Of a DNA stretch of 64,000 nt, positions 1 to 10,700 are shown one piece after another. The DNA is taken from positions 1-64,000 of the forward strand of contig NZ_PKMZ01000002.1 of the NCBI RefSeq assembly GCF_002893625.1, written 5' to 3'. Position numbers and translations under genes: made by a program. Numbering within the stretch: the stretch's first letter is position 1; every line of letters begins with the position of its first letter. The stretch comes from Mangrovicella endophytica. GTDB lineage: Bacteria; Pseudomonadota; Alphaproteobacteria; Rhizobiales; Rhizobiaceae. The notes beneath the pieces are model-generated. The model did no database searches. It was not told the DNA's origin and saw nothing but the letters and a program-made list of their open reading frames with translations.

Positions 1-255
1 ACACCGCCCGCCAGCCCTTCGAGTGATCCCGGTGATCATTCGCGCCCATCCGAATGGGCCGGCGGTGACACGGAGGATAGGGCCGGGCGACCAGGGCGGG
101 GATAAGGTTTTCGGCCGCGGCGCAATCGAGAGAACCGCCATATGTGCCAAGCATCGCGTCCAGCAGGATTGACGAGGAGGCGGTCACCCCTCATCCGGCG
201 GCACTGCATTCCGTTTGTCCCTGGCCTCATATAGCGTGGCACCGGGAGGATCTTC

Positions 256-1938
256 ATGCAACGACCCTGGCTGCAACATTACCCGGATGGCATTCCCGCC
301 GAGCTTCCGGCGCATTCCTACACCTCGCTCGCCGCTCTGCTCGACGAAGCCTTCGCGCAGCATGCGACGCTGCCGGCCTTCCACTTCCTCGGCTCGACCA
401 TGCGCTTTGCCGAGATCGATGCCGCCTCCCGCAGATTCGCGGCCTATCTTCAGTCGCTCGGCCTTGCCAAAGGCGACCGTGTCGCACTGATGATGCCGAA
501 CAGTTTCCAGTATCCGGTGGCTGTCGCCGCGGTCGTGCGCGCCGGCCTCGTGGTGGTCAACGTCAACCCGCTCTACACGCCGCGGGAGCTCGAGCATCAG
601 CTGGCCGATTCGGGCGCACGCGTGCTGATCGTCCTGGAGAACATGGCAAAGACCGTCGCGGCCTGTATCGACCGCACGCCGGTCGAGCATGTCGTCGTAA
701 CCCGCATGGGCGACATGCTGCCGCCGCTGAAAGGCGCCGTCGTCAATTTCGTGCTGCGCTACGTCAAGAAGCTGGTGCCCGCCTACAGCCTTCCGAAGGC
801 GACCAGCTTCAAGGCGGCGATGAAGATCGGCAAGAGGCGGGTGTTCCAGCCGGTCTCGATCACCCTCGATGACGTGGCGCTGCTGCAATATACCGGCGGC
901 ACGACGGGTGTCGCCAAGGGCGCCACGCTGACCCATCGCAATATCGTCGCCAACGTCCTGCAGTCGCAGCTCTGGTACTCGCCGGCGACGCGGCTGATCC
1001 CGGCAAACGAGCAGCAGCTGATGGTCTGCGCGCTGCCGCTCTACCACATCTTCGGTTTCACCGTGAACATGATGATGGCGATGCGCGCCGGGAGCTGCAA
1101 CATCCTGATTCCCAATCCGCGCGACATCCCGGCCGTGCTGAAGGAGCTGGCGAAGCATCGCTTCCACTCCTTCCCGGCGGTCGCGACCCTGTTTGCCGCA
1201 ATCGCGCGCCATCCGGACGCCGACAAGATCGACTGGTCGTCGCTGAAGCTCTCCGTCGGCGGCGGCATGCCGGTGCAGCCGGCAGTCGCCGAGCTCTGGA
1301 AGCGGGTGACCGGCAGCACGATCGTCGAAGGCTACGGCCTGTCGGAGACCTCGCCCTCGGCGAGCTGCAACCCCTGCGCCGGCGAGGGCCGGATCGGAAC
1401 GATCGGGCTGCCGCTGACCTCGACGGAGCTGCGCATCATCGACGGGTATGGCCGCGACCTCGGCACCGGTGCCGAAGGCGAGATCGCGATCCGCGGGCCG
1501 CAGGTCATGCGCGGCTACTGGAACCGCCCCGATGAGACCGCCGCGGCGATGACGGCGGACGGGTTCCTGCGCACCGGCGACATCGGCATCATGGACGCGG
1601 ACGGCTTCACCCGCATCGTCGACCGCAAGAAGGACATGATCAACGTCTCCGGCTTCAACGTCTATCCCAACGAGATCGAGGCGGTGGTGACGGCGATGCC
1701 CGGCATCGTCGACGCGGCCGCCATCGGGGTGCCGAACGCCGAATGCGGCGAGATGGTCAAGCTGTTCGTGGTGGCGAAGGACGCATCCATCACCGCCGAC
1801 GACGTGAAGGCTTACTGCCGCGAGCGGCTGACCGGCTACAAGCGCCCGCGCGAGATCGAGTTCCGCAAGGAGCTTCCCAAGAGCGCCGTCGGCAAGGTGC
1901 TCCGCCGCGAGTTGCGGGAGGGTGCCGACACGGCCTGA
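256..1938 (+). CDS. fadD: Long-chain fatty acid--CoA ligase (AMP-binding)
   Basis: ATP-dependent activation of free fatty acids to acyl-CoA, the entry step of beta-oxidation, acting at the inner face of the cytoplasmic membrane. The 560-residue length is normal for FadD. Visible motifs are the adenylate P-loop [11 protein letters not shown] (about residues 212-222), GYGLSETSP (about 358), the linker [18 protein letters not shown] (about 455-472) and the C-terminal [13 protein letters not shown] with the adenylation lysine (about 540). The ATG start follows a strong GGGAGGAT ribosome site. It stands alone, with a DUF2585 gene downstream. The family is certain; chain-length preference cannot be read from the sequence. 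Confidence 0.95.
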   Translation: MQRPWLQHYPDGIPAELPAHSYTSLAALLDEAFAQHATLPAFHFLGSTMRFAEIDAASRRFAAYLQSLGLAKGDRVALMMPNSFQYPVAVAAVVRAGLVVVNVNPLYTPRELEHQLADSGARVLIVLENMAKTVAACIDRTPVEHVVVTRMGDMLPPLKGAVVNFVLRYVKKLVPAYSLPKATSFKAAMKIGKRRVFQPVSITLDDVALLQYTGGTTGVAKGATLTHRNIVANVLQSQLWYSPATRLIPANEQQLMVCALPLYHIFGFTVNMMMAMRAGSCNILIPNPRDIPAVLKELAKHRFHSFPAVATLFAAIARHPDADKIDWSSLKLSVGGGMPVQPAVAELWKRVTGSTIVEGYGLSETSPSASCNPCAGEGRIGTIGLPLTSTELRIIDGYGRDLGTGAEGEIAIRGPQVMRGYWNRPDETAAAMTADGFLRTGDIGIMDADGFTRIVDRKKDMINVSGFNVYPNEIEAVVTAMPGIVDAAAIGVPNAECGEMVKLFVVAKDASITADDVKAYCRERLTGYKRPREIEFRKELPKSAVGKVLRRELREGADTA

Positions 1939-2075
1939 GTGCGACAGGTGTTTCCGCGGCCTGCCTTGATGCCTGTCAACGCCGCTTCGTCTGGCGCCGC
2001 CACGCCGGGCAGGCTACGAGCCGACCGGACCGGTCCGGCGCGATGCCGGCGCGGAACCAGCCGAAGGGGCGCCTC

Positions 2076-2675
2076 ATGACAGTTTCACCAGCCGCGCCGA
2101 CACGCTCCTCATCGCGCCGCATCAGTGCGGCGGCTGCGCTGGCCACGCTCGCCATCATTGCGGCGGCGGCCATCATCCTGCTCTCCATGGGCCGCGAGCC
2201 CATCTGCAAATGCGGCACGATCAAGCTGTGGCATGGCGTCGTCGTCAGCTCCGAGAACTCGCAGCACTTGAGCGACTGGTACACGCCCTCGCATCTGATC
2301 CACGGCTTCCTGTTCTTCGGCGCGCTCTGGCTGGTGCTGCGGCGCTCGTCACTCGGCCTGAGGCTGATTCTCGCGACGATCGTCGAAGTCGCCTGGGAGA
2401 TCGTCGAGAACAGCGACTTCGTCATCCAGCGCTACCGCGAGACGACGATCTCGCTCGACTATTACGGCGACAGCGTCATCAACTCGGTCAGCGACATCAC
2501 CATGATGGTGATCGGCTTCCTGTTGGCGTCGCGGCTGCCGGTCTGGCTGACGGTGGCGATCGCCCTGTTCTTCGAAGTTCTCACCGCCGTCCTGATCCGG
2601 GATAATCTCACGCTCAACGTCCTGATGCTGCTGTGGCCGCTGCAGGCGGTGCGCGACTGGCAGGGCGGAGCGTGA
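2076..2675 (+). CDS. DUF2585 / UPF0314-type integral membrane protein
   Basis: A 199-residue membrane protein of unknown function, of a type common in Hyphomicrobiales. An N-terminal hydrophobic segment (about residues 18-38) is followed by a polar stretch containing [10 protein letters not shown] and [17 protein letters not shown], then further hydrophobic segments. The motif [10 protein letters not shown] and the run [13 protein letters not shown] are what I recognise as the DUF2585 signature. The reading frame is open further upstream, but the ATG at 2076 is the start that places the transmembrane segment sensibly and avoids overlap with fadD. No operon partner is evident. Confidence 0.82.
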   Translation: MTVSPAAPTRSSSRRISAAAALATLAIIAAAAIILLSMGREPICKCGTIKLWHGVVVSSENSQHLSDWYTPSHLIHGFLFFGALWLVLRRSSLGLRLILATIVEVAWEIVENSDFVIQRYRETTISLDYYGDSVINSVSDITMMVIGFLLASRLPVWLTVAIALFFEVLTAVLIRDNLTLNVLMLLWPLQAVRDWQGGA

Positions 2676-3172
2676 TCGAAGGCGCGTGAGGGGCGGGGTT
2701 GCAAGGCGCCGAGGAGGCGCCTGCCGTCATCCTTGTGCCGGATCATCGCGACGGCGTGACAGCGCGGCGATGCAATTGGCAGTGCCGGGGCAGGAGCGGC
2801 CGCGGCGCGCAATCCGGTCGAGTGCGAATCAGATTTCAAGACGCTGGGCGAGTATTCTCGATGTCGCGGGCCGCGCCGTGGTCTTAGTCCATACCAAACA
2901 GGGCGTTTGGCGTGACGACGGCTGCCGCGCAGCGCCGCGCCTGCCTCGCCGTACAGGCCGCCTGGCTGAGCCGAACTGCCCGCGAAACACGCTATTGCGG
3001 CGTATGATGATGCCGCTATGTTGGTTTTCAGCCATGCCTTGCCGGCCGTGACGCACACATCGCGCGCCGCAGGGAAATTCGTTCGGCTTTTCCGCCGCTT
3101 CCCTCTTCACATCTCTGTCGCCTTCGACTATATCGACCTCACCAGCGGCGCAGCGAAGCGCTCTGGCGGTGG
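2676..3172. other. Intergenic stretch with no supported gene
   Basis: About 500 bases between the DUF2585 gene and tRNA-fMet. Short open frames are present on both strands, but they are Arg/Pro-rich shadow frames without ribosome sites or recognisable products. The tRNA promoter presumably lies in the last 60 bases. I see nothing else that I can support. Confidence 0.5.
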
Positions 3173-3249
<77 letters not shown>

Positions 3250-3455
3250 ACCGCCCTTTTCTGGTAAAATCCCCTCGTGAAGTCACTATCGTGATATCCG
3301 GCCAAGTGCCTGGCGTCGTTCGCCGGCGTTCGTGTCGAAGGTCATGCTTTGCCGGTCCGCTCGTTCGAAGCGCATCCAGCGCCGGGTTCGGCCCTCTCCG
3401 GCGGTCTGCAAGCTTTCCTCGCAGCCAAGCGCGGACAAATCGCTGGACTGGGCTC

Positions 3456-3485
3456 GAGGAGAGGGGCGTTGCCGGCCCTCTCCTC
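3456..3485 (-). terminator. Strong hairpin after the secreted esterase gene
   Basis: A perfect 10-bp inverted repeat (GAGGAGAGGG / CCCTCTCCTC) with a 10-base loop begins about 9 bases past the stop of the minus-strand esterase. No T-run follows on the minus strand, so it may be an mRNA 3'-end stabiliser or a weak terminator. Confidence 0.45.
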
Positions 3486-3493
3486 GGCGCGTG

Positions 3494-4537
3494 CTACTTG
3501 TAGAGCTTCTTGTCCGCCAGCCATTCCTGGATCAGGCCAGCGACCTGATCGCTGTTCTTGTCCATCATGATCATGTGGCTGTTGCCCTTGATCCCCTTCT
3601 CCGGAAGGTTGACGACGTCGACCGTGCCGCCGGCGTCGCGGATCGCCTGCGCGAAGTCGGTGCCTCGCTGGCGCATGGTCGGCCAGCGCTTGTCGCCTTC
3701 GATATAGTCGCCATAGATCATCAGCACCGGCGTGTTGGCCAGCTTGTCAGGCGCCTGCACCTTGGGAACCGCGGCCGGCTCGACGGCGATCAGCGCCTTC
3801 ACCAGATCGGGATGCTTCTGCGCCATCTCGAAGCCGAACTCACCAGCCTGGCTGTGCACCATGATCACGCAGGGGCAGACCTTCTCGATCTCGGCGCTGT
3901 AGGCGCCGAGCGTCGCCTCGTTGTTGGTCGTCCAGCGCGGGACGTTCTGCTTGAAGAACTGGTCATAGGCCTCGGCCGGGAACTGGCTGCCGGGGAGAAG
4001 CTTGCGCTTGGCCGGATCGGCGGAGAAGGAGCCTGCGCCATCGCCGATGCGGAAGCGCTCCCACGGGTTGGCGTTGGTCAGGAAGACCGGCTCGCTCTTG
4101 TAGATGTCGGGATATTGCGACCAGCCGGCGCGCCCGCGCTCGACGGCGTCAGAGTTGTAGACGGCCCAGCCGCGATGAAGGAAGTAGTTCAGCCAGCCCT
4201 CACGGCCGTCGGGCGTCGTCTCGTAGGTGACGCCGGTCAGACCGCCGCCGTGCCACATCAGCAGGGGATAGGCACCGTGCTGATCCTGCGGGATGAAGTA
4301 CTGCACGTACATCTGACCCGTCTGGTAGGTGCCGTTCGGGTCGATCTTCGCCGGCACGCCGCCCGGCGTCAGTGCCACCTCTTTCACCGGCTTGCCGCTG
4401 ATCTCGACCAGCTTTCCGCCGACATGAAAGGAGCCCATCTCCTTCAGCGTGATCGGCTCCGCCGCCTGCGCTGCGGATATCAAGGTGGCTCCACCTAAGC
4501 CTGCGGCCAGTCCGGCCGCCACGATCCAATGTCTCAA
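3494..4537 (-). CDS. Secreted alpha/beta-hydrolase (esterase)
   Basis: A 347-residue exported hydrolase of unknown substrate. The N-terminus MRHWIVAAGLAAGLGG...SAAQAA is a clear Sec signal peptide. The fold is supported by LLMWHGGGLTG (oxyanion-hole region, about residues 93-103), the nucleophile elbow VHSQAGEFG (Ser about residue 228; the variant H-S-Q-A-G replaces the usual G-x-S-x-G), and NSHMIMMD with a late histidine. Comparable proteins are annotated simply as esterases. It is a single gene convergent with nothing close by, and separated by about 230 bases from the large minus-strand cluster, so it need not belong to it. Confidence 0.8.
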   Translation of the reverse strand: MRHWIVAAGLAAGLGGATLISAAQAAEPITLKEMGSFHVGGKLVEISGKPVKEVALTPGGVPAKIDPNGTYQTGQMYVQYFIPQDQHGAYPLLMWHGGGLTGVTYETTPDGREGWLNYFLHRGWAVYNSDAVERGRAGWSQYPDIYKSEPVFLTNANPWERFRIGDGAGSFSADPAKRKLLPGSQFPAEAYDQFFKQNVPRWTTNNEATLGAYSAEIEKVCPCVIMVHSQAGEFGFEMAQKHPDLVKALIAVEPAAVPKVQAPDKLANTPVLMIYGDYIEGDKRWPTMRQRGTDFAQAIRDAGGTVDVVNLPEKGIKGNSHMIMMDKNSDQVAGLIQEWLADKKLYK

Positions 4538-4763
4538 ACGATCCTCCTGAAGTCATCGGCCGCCTCCACGGCCGCCTTGCCGCGTCTGTGTCGCAGCCGC
4601 ACATCCTTTAGAGAAATGCAAATTTCCGTCCGTTTATTGCGCGTTGTGCATCAGTCGTGCGTCTCACGCCCGATGTTGTGCCGTTGCGTCCGGCAGCAAA
4701 CGGGCTGCGTCACGACCCGTCTGACGAGGGGGCAGAGCTGCGACGTCGGCCGGCCGATGCGTT

Positions 4764-5414
4764 TCAATGCGGCTGAGCGGCGAAGTCCGACAGGCATAGG
4801 CTATCGAAACGCATCGACCGTTTGCTGTTGCGGGCCGTCACGGCCTGCAGGGTCGAGACTGGCTTGCGGGAGAGGCCGTTGGTCAGGACCTTGCCTTCGC
4901 TGAAGCTGCGGAGCCCTGCCGCGTCCTGCATCAGCCGCAGCGATATCCGGCCGCCGAAGGCCGGCAGAACCTCATATTTCAGGATGTCATGGTCGAGATC
5001 GATCGTCTCGCCATCGATGCGCATCTGGCACAGCGCGGCCCAGGCCCCGACAAAGGCGAGGCTGCGCGAATTGAAGGCCAAGCCGAGCGGCGAGGCCTTG
5101 ATGCCGGTGAGATCGCCGGAGTGGCTGGCGGCCATGATATCCGCATCGAGCCGCTGGAAGGCGGGATGATCGCCGTGGAGGTCCGTGTCCGCGTCGATCC
5201 AGATGAGATCGCACTGCCGGGCCTTCATCGTCTCGAGGATGATGCCCGGCTTCATCAGCGTGTTGCGCCAGTAGGCGCCGCTATCCGGCCGCTGCAGCAT
5301 GAGAAGGGGCAAGCCGAGCGCGGCGCAGCGCCTCTCCAGCGCCGCCGCGGCAGGGCCGTAGTAGCTGCCGCCGGTGTGGAAGCTGACGAAGAGCGGACGC
5401 CCGGTCGCGGTCAC
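4764..5414 (-). CDS. Putative glycosyltransferase (GT-A-like), last gene of the giant-protein cluster
   Basis: A 216-residue protein starting with GTG inside a GTGA overlap with the stop of the preceding gene. The N-terminus PLFVSFHTGGSYYG and the central LIWIDADTDLHG look like a nucleotide-sugar transferase core with a D-x-D metal site (about residues 86-90), followed by DADIMAAS. This resembles small GT-A-fold proteins, but no conserved family could be named with confidence. It has no signal peptide or membrane segment. Tight coupling to upstream genes suggests that it modifies a product of the same operon. It could instead be a hydrolase-like orphan. The function is inferred, not shown. 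Confidence 0.6.
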   Translation of the reverse strand: MTATGRPLFVSFHTGGSYYGPAAAALERRCAALGLPLLMLQRPDSGAYWRNTLMKPGIILETMKARQCDLIWIDADTDLHGDHPAFQRLDADIMAASHSGDLTGIKASPLGLAFNSRSLAFVGAWAALCQMRIDGETIDLDHDILKYEVLPAFGGRISLRLMQDAAGLRSFSEGKVLTNGLSRKPVSTLQAVTARNSKRSMRFDSLCLSDFAAQPH

Positions 5415-5779
5415 GCGCTGAGGCTGCCGGTGACATACTGGCCGTCGTTCAGCATCACGCACTGTGCCGTGCTCAGCGTGCCGTAGAAGACGTAGAGCTG
5501 GGCTGTGATCCATTGGACGTTGCCCGGGATGTCCAGCGGGATCGCCGTCGGTGTGATGACGCCGTCGGGCGTGACGGTCAGCGTGTTCGGGCCGACGGCG
5601 AGGATGCCGGGGCCTGGCGGCCCAGCCAGGTTCAGCTGAACCATGCCGATGACGGTCTGCGGCTGCCAGCTAAGGGCCGCGTTGGTGCCGCCGATCCAGA
5701 TCGAGGGCGAGGCCGCCTCGTTCACCACCACCGTGACGTTGAGGATGTTCGCGTTGAAGAGCGTCACGGCGATCATCAT
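5411..5779 (-). CDS. Small beta-rich protein, LFNA-motif paralog (122 aa)
   Basis: Unrecognised family. The sequence is almost entirely predicted strand, with few charged residues and no signal peptide. It opens MMIAVTLFNANILNVTVVVN and closes with NVQWITAQLYVFYG...NDGQYVTGSLSA. The 132-residue first gene of the cluster (22880-23278) opens VTIFNASYLGVQMSVN and closes SMQWSSLQIYIFFN...NNGEYVTGNLKL, so the two are clear paralogs at opposite ends of the cluster. It overlaps both neighbours by four bases (ATGA/GTGA). A structural or capping role is only a guess. Confidence 0.72.
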   Translation of the reverse strand: MMIAVTLFNANILNVTVVVNEAASPSIWIGGTNAALSWQPQTVIGMVQLNLAGPPGPGILAVGPNTLTVTPDGVITPTAIPLDIPGNVQWITAQLYVFYGTLSTAQCVMLNDGQYVTGSLSA

Positions 5780-6222
5780 GGTGCGTCCTCCTCATCACTG
5801 CCCCTGATGAGGGCCAGGCTGCGGGTGAAGGTGATGCTGGTGGCGGAACCGTCGGGCTTGGCCACGACGAGGCCGTTGAGAAAGGCGGTGATGTAGATCG
5901 CCGGCGTCGCCGTGCTGGTGGTGCCGACGGTGGCCGTGACGGAGTCGCCGCTGTCGAAGTCGACCGTGACGGTGAAGGTGCCCCCGGCGGGCAGGGGAAA
6001 GCTGCAGCCGCTCATCGGCGATGTGCCGCTTGGCTGCGTGGCGGGAAACAGCGTCATCGGCGAGATCGGCCCGGCCGTCACACTGGTTGGAGCCACTCCG
6101 ACGCTGGTGATCGTGCTCGCCGTCGCGTTGAAGAGGAGCACCCGTCCGCCGGCGGTTGTGCCGAGGCGGGCGGCTCCGGGCCCGCTCGCAGAGACCGGCG
6201 GGGGTAGCGTCGGTTCACCCAT
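5776..6222 (-). CDS. Small Thr/Ser-rich beta protein (148 aa)
   Basis: Unrecognised family. The chosen ATG at 6222 overlaps the upstream gene by eight bases and avoids a long shadow extension. After a Pro/Gly-rich lead the body starts RVLLFNATASTITSVGV, which resembles the L/I-F-N-A opening of the 122- and 132-residue proteins. It continues with an alternating Thr/Val strand pattern (GTFTVTVDFDSGDSVTATVG, ATPAIYITAFLNG) typical of immunoglobulin-like or jelly-roll sandwiches. It has a single Cys, no signal peptide and an acidic tail. Translation is coupled to the 122-residue gene by an ATGA overlap. Confidence 0.68.
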   Translation of the reverse strand: MGEPTLPPPVSASGPGAARLGTTAGGRVLLFNATASTITSVGVAPTSVTAGPISPMTLFPATQPSGTSPMSGCSFPLPAGGTFTVTVDFDSGDSVTATVGTTSTATPAIYITAFLNGLVVAKPDGSATSITFTRSLALIRGSDEEDAP

Positions 6223-7732
6223 CCCAGGGCACCAGAACAGGGGGGCCCGGCGCATGGCGGGCGCCGGGGATGGCGATGAGATGGCGATACTCGTCCTCGG
6301 CGCGGTTGCCGGGATCGACCCTGTTGTACCACTCGTATTTGCGCTGCCGCTGCTCGGCCGTGAGATAGCCGTAATGCTTCAGCCGGACGGGTGCTGCGGC
6401 GCTCGCCCCGATGATCCCGCGCGGGACATTGCCGCAATGGAGATTGCCGGGGCCCGTGCGCGGAAAGCGCAGGCGGCGCGGGTCCTGTCCCCGCAGGCGG
6501 AACAGCGACGGACGGTGGAAGCGGCCGAACAAGCCGTCGATCCGGATCTGCGCCGGGTCGTCCCAGACATAAGCGATCTGCAGCGAATAGACGGCCGGGC
6601 CGCGGGGCGCCGACAGCAACGGACGCAGGCGCGCCGGCCCCTGCCGCTCCAGCACCTCGTCGCCGTCGATCCACAGCACCCAGTCGGGCGCCGCCGCCGT
6701 GATGGCGGCAAGAAGGTGGTTCTTGTCGCGAGCCTCGTCGAGACCCTCGAAGGGCGAGGGGATGACCGTCACCGCGTCACCGAAGCCCGCCGCGATCGAG
6801 ATCGTCGCATCGTCGGAATGGTCGTCGAAGAGCAAGACGCGCCGGCAGAGCGGCAGCACGCTTTCGATGACCTCGCCGATATGGGCGGCCTCGTTGCGCA
6901 CGCGCAGGGCGCAGAGGACATCCGGCTGCGGCATGAGGCGCGGCGCCGGATCGGCTGCACCGCCCGCTTCGACCGGTGCTGTCGGCCGTGCCTGCTTGTC
7001 CCGGTAGAGCCGCTGGTTGCGCGCCGTCAGGACGGCGAAGTCGCGCCGCGTCCGGAAGCTGGAGGCCTGGCGGCGGGAATGATCGACGATGCAGGCATCC
7101 GAGATGGCGAGGCTGAGGCCTGCGGCACGGATGCGGTCGCAGTAATCGTCGTCCTCGAAGCCGTAGCCGGCGAAGCGCTCGTCGAGCGGGCCGACCGCGT
7201 CGAGCGTCTCTCGCGGGAGGTAGACGCAGACGAAGCAGAGCTGACGCGGCTCGGCGCGCAGGCCGCCGCCCGGCAGAGGGCGCTGGCGCGGATTGCCGAC
7301 ATGGCCGCTGACGGCGCTCGCGACGGCGCCGAGCGGTTGTGAGGGGCCGGAGATTTCAGAACGCGCGGCCCGTGCCAGTGCTGCGAACCCGCCGATTGTC
7401 TGGAGAAGCGCGTCATCGTTGAGGAGGATGACGTCTCGCGTCGAGGCGGCGATGCCGCGATTGGCGTTGCGCGCGAAGATGAAGGGCTTTGCCCCATCCA
7501 CCCATCGCACGGCCGGCAGATGCGGCTCCGCGCCGGTTCGTGCGCCGTCGTCGACGACGATGATGTGGGACGGGTCGAGATCCGGTTCGGCGCGCAATAC
7601 CGCCGCGACGCAGGCGACGAGATTGGCCGGGTCCGCGGAGAGGATGACCACGTCGTAGGGTGCTGCGTTGGCCGATGGTGCGGCATCGCCGGAGAGATCG
7701 GCATCCATCGGCCGGAGCGCCAGCTCGCTCAT
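6215..7732 (-). CDS. Tandem family-2 glycosyltransferase (two GT2 domains)
   Basis: A 505-residue cytosolic protein with two GT2 modules. The N-terminal domain (about residues 25-260) has HIIVVDDGA, VILLNDDALL and the acceptor-side motif GYGFEDDDYCDRIRAAG typical of galactosyltransferase-like GT2 enzymes. The C-terminal domain (about 285-490) has CALRVRNEAAHIGEVIES, VLLFDDHSDDAT and WVLWIDGDEVLE, like glycosyltransferases that extend glycans or modify peptides. ATG 7732 overlaps the upstream stop (ATGA). The fused domains could add two successive sugars. The acceptor is unknown; context points to proteins of this cluster or to a glycan attached to them. Confidence 0.85.
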   Translation of the reverse strand: MSELALRPMDADLSGDAAPSANAAPYDVVILSADPANLVACVAAVLRAEPDLDPSHIIVVDDGARTGAEPHLPAVRWVDGAKPFIFARNANRGIAASTRDVILLNDDALLQTIGGFAALARAARSEISGPSQPLGAVASAVSGHVGNPRQRPLPGGGLRAEPRQLCFVCVYLPRETLDAVGPLDERFAGYGFEDDDYCDRIRAAGLSLAISDACIVDHSRRQASSFRTRRDFAVLTARNQRLYRDKQARPTAPVEAGGAADPAPRLMPQPDVLCALRVRNEAAHIGEVIESVLPLCRRVLLFDDHSDDATISIAAGFGDAVTVIPSPFEGLDEARDKNHLLAAITAAAPDWVLWIDGDEVLERQGPARLRPLLSAPRGPAVYSLQIAYVWDDPAQIRIDGLFGRFHRPSLFRLRGQDPRRLRFPRTGPGNLHCGNVPRGIIGASAAAPVRLKHYGYLTAEQRQRKYEWYNRVDPGNRAEDEYRHLIAIPGARHAPGPPVLVPWDG

Positions 7733-10700
7733 GGCTTCACCGCCTCGAGCGCGATGGTGAGCTTCGGGCCGTCCATCGTCGCGGTCACCGACTCGCGCAC
7801 GATCCGGAAGGCGGCGCGGATGCCGTAGCTCGCGGCAAAGCGTTCCCGGTACGGATTGCCGGCCTCGTAATAGAGAAAGCTCCGCCGGTGCCAGAAGGAG
7901 ACATGCGTCGGGTCCTGGAAGGCGCCGGGGCCGTCCGTGGTCGGCACCACGATCTCGGCCCGGCCGCCCGGCCGCAGCACCCGCCACATCTCGTTCATGG
8001 TGTGGATCTTGTCCGGAAGGTGCTCGATGATGTCGTGGGCGCGGATCGCCTCGACGCTGCCGTCGTCCCAGGGCCAGGGCTGCGACAGGTCCGCCAAGAA
8101 GTCGACATTCGGCAGTTCGACGCGGTCGACATTGAGGAAACCGGGGACTGACGCATCGCTGCAGCCGAGATTGAGCCGCAGCGGCGCGGCTGGGCGTGGT
8201 GGTGCGGCGCGGGCATCCAGCGGTTCCGCGCGCGGCGTCCCGATGATATCCGGCTCTGCCGCGCGTGGCGCTGGCGGAGCAACGGGTCTAGGCGGCGTCC
8301 CGGCGTCCGGCTGCGGCTCCGGCAGCGTCAGGCTGATGGCGAGAGCCACAACCGCGGCGGGCGTGACCAGACCGGCGGATGTCGCGCCGGATTTGCCGAG
8401 ACTGGCCTGGGCCGGCAGCACCCGGTCCGGCGCCTCGTCGATCCCGCAGAGAATGACGGCCGGGCCATAGCGCTCCGCCAGCGCGCGGCCCAGCATCTCG
8501 GTGCCGGGCGGACAGGCGAGGCGCAGCGTGCCGGGCCAAGGCGCGGCCGGGTGGGTCGGCGCCGGGAAGCGCTGGAGGAAGCGGGTGCGCGCGCCGATCG
8601 ATCGGACCTCGCGCAGGAGCGCACCATCGGCATTCGCATAGGTGCCGGCAACGGCGTCCTCTCCGGCCACGGCGTCCTCCCCGGCAGCGTCGCGCCTCGG
8701 TTTAGCAAGGCGGTAGACGAGCTGCCCGCTCCGGTTGGTGACGGCGGCCCGGCCGAACAGCGTCGCCTTGTGGAAGAAGGCTGAGTCCGCGGCACTGCCG
8801 TGGAAGGCGTGCGCCAGGCCGCCGTGACGTTCGACGAAGGCACGCCGCACGAGGCCGATGCCCTCATGCGCACTGTGGCGCGAGAAGACCGTGCGGACCG
8901 GCGGACAGGCCGCCGGATCGCCACGGCCCTCGATCACAGCGCGGCTGTCGGCCTCGCCGAGCTGGCGCATGGCGGCCCAGGGCACGAGATAATCGAGCCG
9001 CCGTGCCTCCATCTCGGCCATTGCGGCGGCGACGAAGCCAGGTGGCAGCAGGATGTCCGGATCGCACCAGAGGATGACGTCGGTGAGGGCACAGCCGATG
9101 CCGACGGTGATCGCCCGGTTGCGACCCGAGACGTCCGCATCGTTCGTCGGCGCAAACACGTGGCGGCCGCCCGCATTCGTCGCGGCGTCCTTCAGCGCCG
9201 GCGCGTGCCCACTCTCCGACACCAGCACATCCGCGCAGCCCTGAGCCCGCAACGATGCCACCACGGCTGCAACGGCCTCGGGGTCCGTCGTCGGACTGAC
9301 AGGGACGACCGCGGTCACGGTGGCTGCTGCGGCAGCAACCGTAGCCTCGGCCTGCAGGTGGTCGGCCGGCCCCACAGCGGCGGGCGTCGCGGCGGGCGTC
9401 GCGGGACCGGCTTCCGAGCGCCTCGCACCGCTGTCGAGCGAGCCGCTGTATTCGGGCGGACGTGCCCTGAGAACCTCGTCCGCTCCGCCTCGCCCACTCC
9501 GTGCGCCGCGACGCTCGTCGTGCACCGCCATCGCTCGCCTGATCGCCGGCATCCAGAAGGCCGGCCACTGTCGGCCGAAATCCCAATGCTGCTCCATCCA
9601 GAGACGGTTCTGCCGGCCATCCTCGGCCAGCGCCTGCGGGCCGCGTTCGATCAGCCCAACAAGCACGTCGTGCAGCGTGTCGAGTCCGGCGGAGACGAAA
9701 GGCATCCGCTCGGCGCCGCCGGCGCAGCGCTTCAGCAGTTCCGAAACGCCGGGCAGGCGGCCTATGCCGTTGACGACGACCGCGCCCGCTGCAAGGCCTT
9801 CGAGGCTGGTGCGGTGGTAGGAGCCCGTCACGCACTCGTCGATGACGATGTGGGCGCGGCGCTTCATCGCCAGAGATTGCCGATGCGAGACCTGGCCGCT
9901 GCGCACGACCTCCAGGCGGATGCCGTGGCTTTCGGCCAGCGCGTCCAGCACCGCCATGGTCGAACGATAGCCCTTGGCGTGCCAGAACAGGCGGTGGCCG
10001 GCGGGATAGCTCTCATGCCGGCCGGAGGGCAGGTAGGCAATCGTCACCAGGCCGGCGCCTGGTGCCAGGCCCTCGGCAGTCCCGTCTTCCGCGTCGAGGA
10101 GCATCGGGTTCGGCACCGGCGCCCAGCCGGCGAACTCCGGCAGCGTCGCCTGGTACTGGCCGACGACGAGACCGGGGAAGCCTTGCGCGACGAAGCGCCG
10201 GTCGACGTTCCAGATGTAGTTGTGCGCCAGGGTAACGACCGGCTTCTCGTCGATCAGCCTGATATGGCGCGGATCGACCTTGCCGTTGTGGACGACGACA
10301 ACGTCGGCAGCCTCGATGAGATCGGCCGCTTGCCGTGGATCGCGTTCGTATTCGACGTCGCCGTCGAAGACGACACCATTGCCGTAGCCGTTGCGCGCCC
10401 AGACGGCGCGGCCCGCATGGCTGGCCTTCTCAGCGATAGCGCGGCCGAGGATCGCCGGCACGCCGGCAATCGGTGTCGTGGCATAGGAGACGATGCGCAG
10501 AGACGACGCCGGCCGGCGCGACGCGGCATCGAAGGCCTCCAGCGAGAGCTTCGGAAAGGCGGTGAGGCGGCTGCGCGCGCTCAAGTTGACGATCTCGACG
10601 CCGAGCCGGGCACAGGCTTCGCCGAGCCGGCGGTACTCGGCGTCGATCTGCGGCAGTTCGCGGGAGAGCGGATGCGGACCGGTGGCGCCGAAGAAATGAT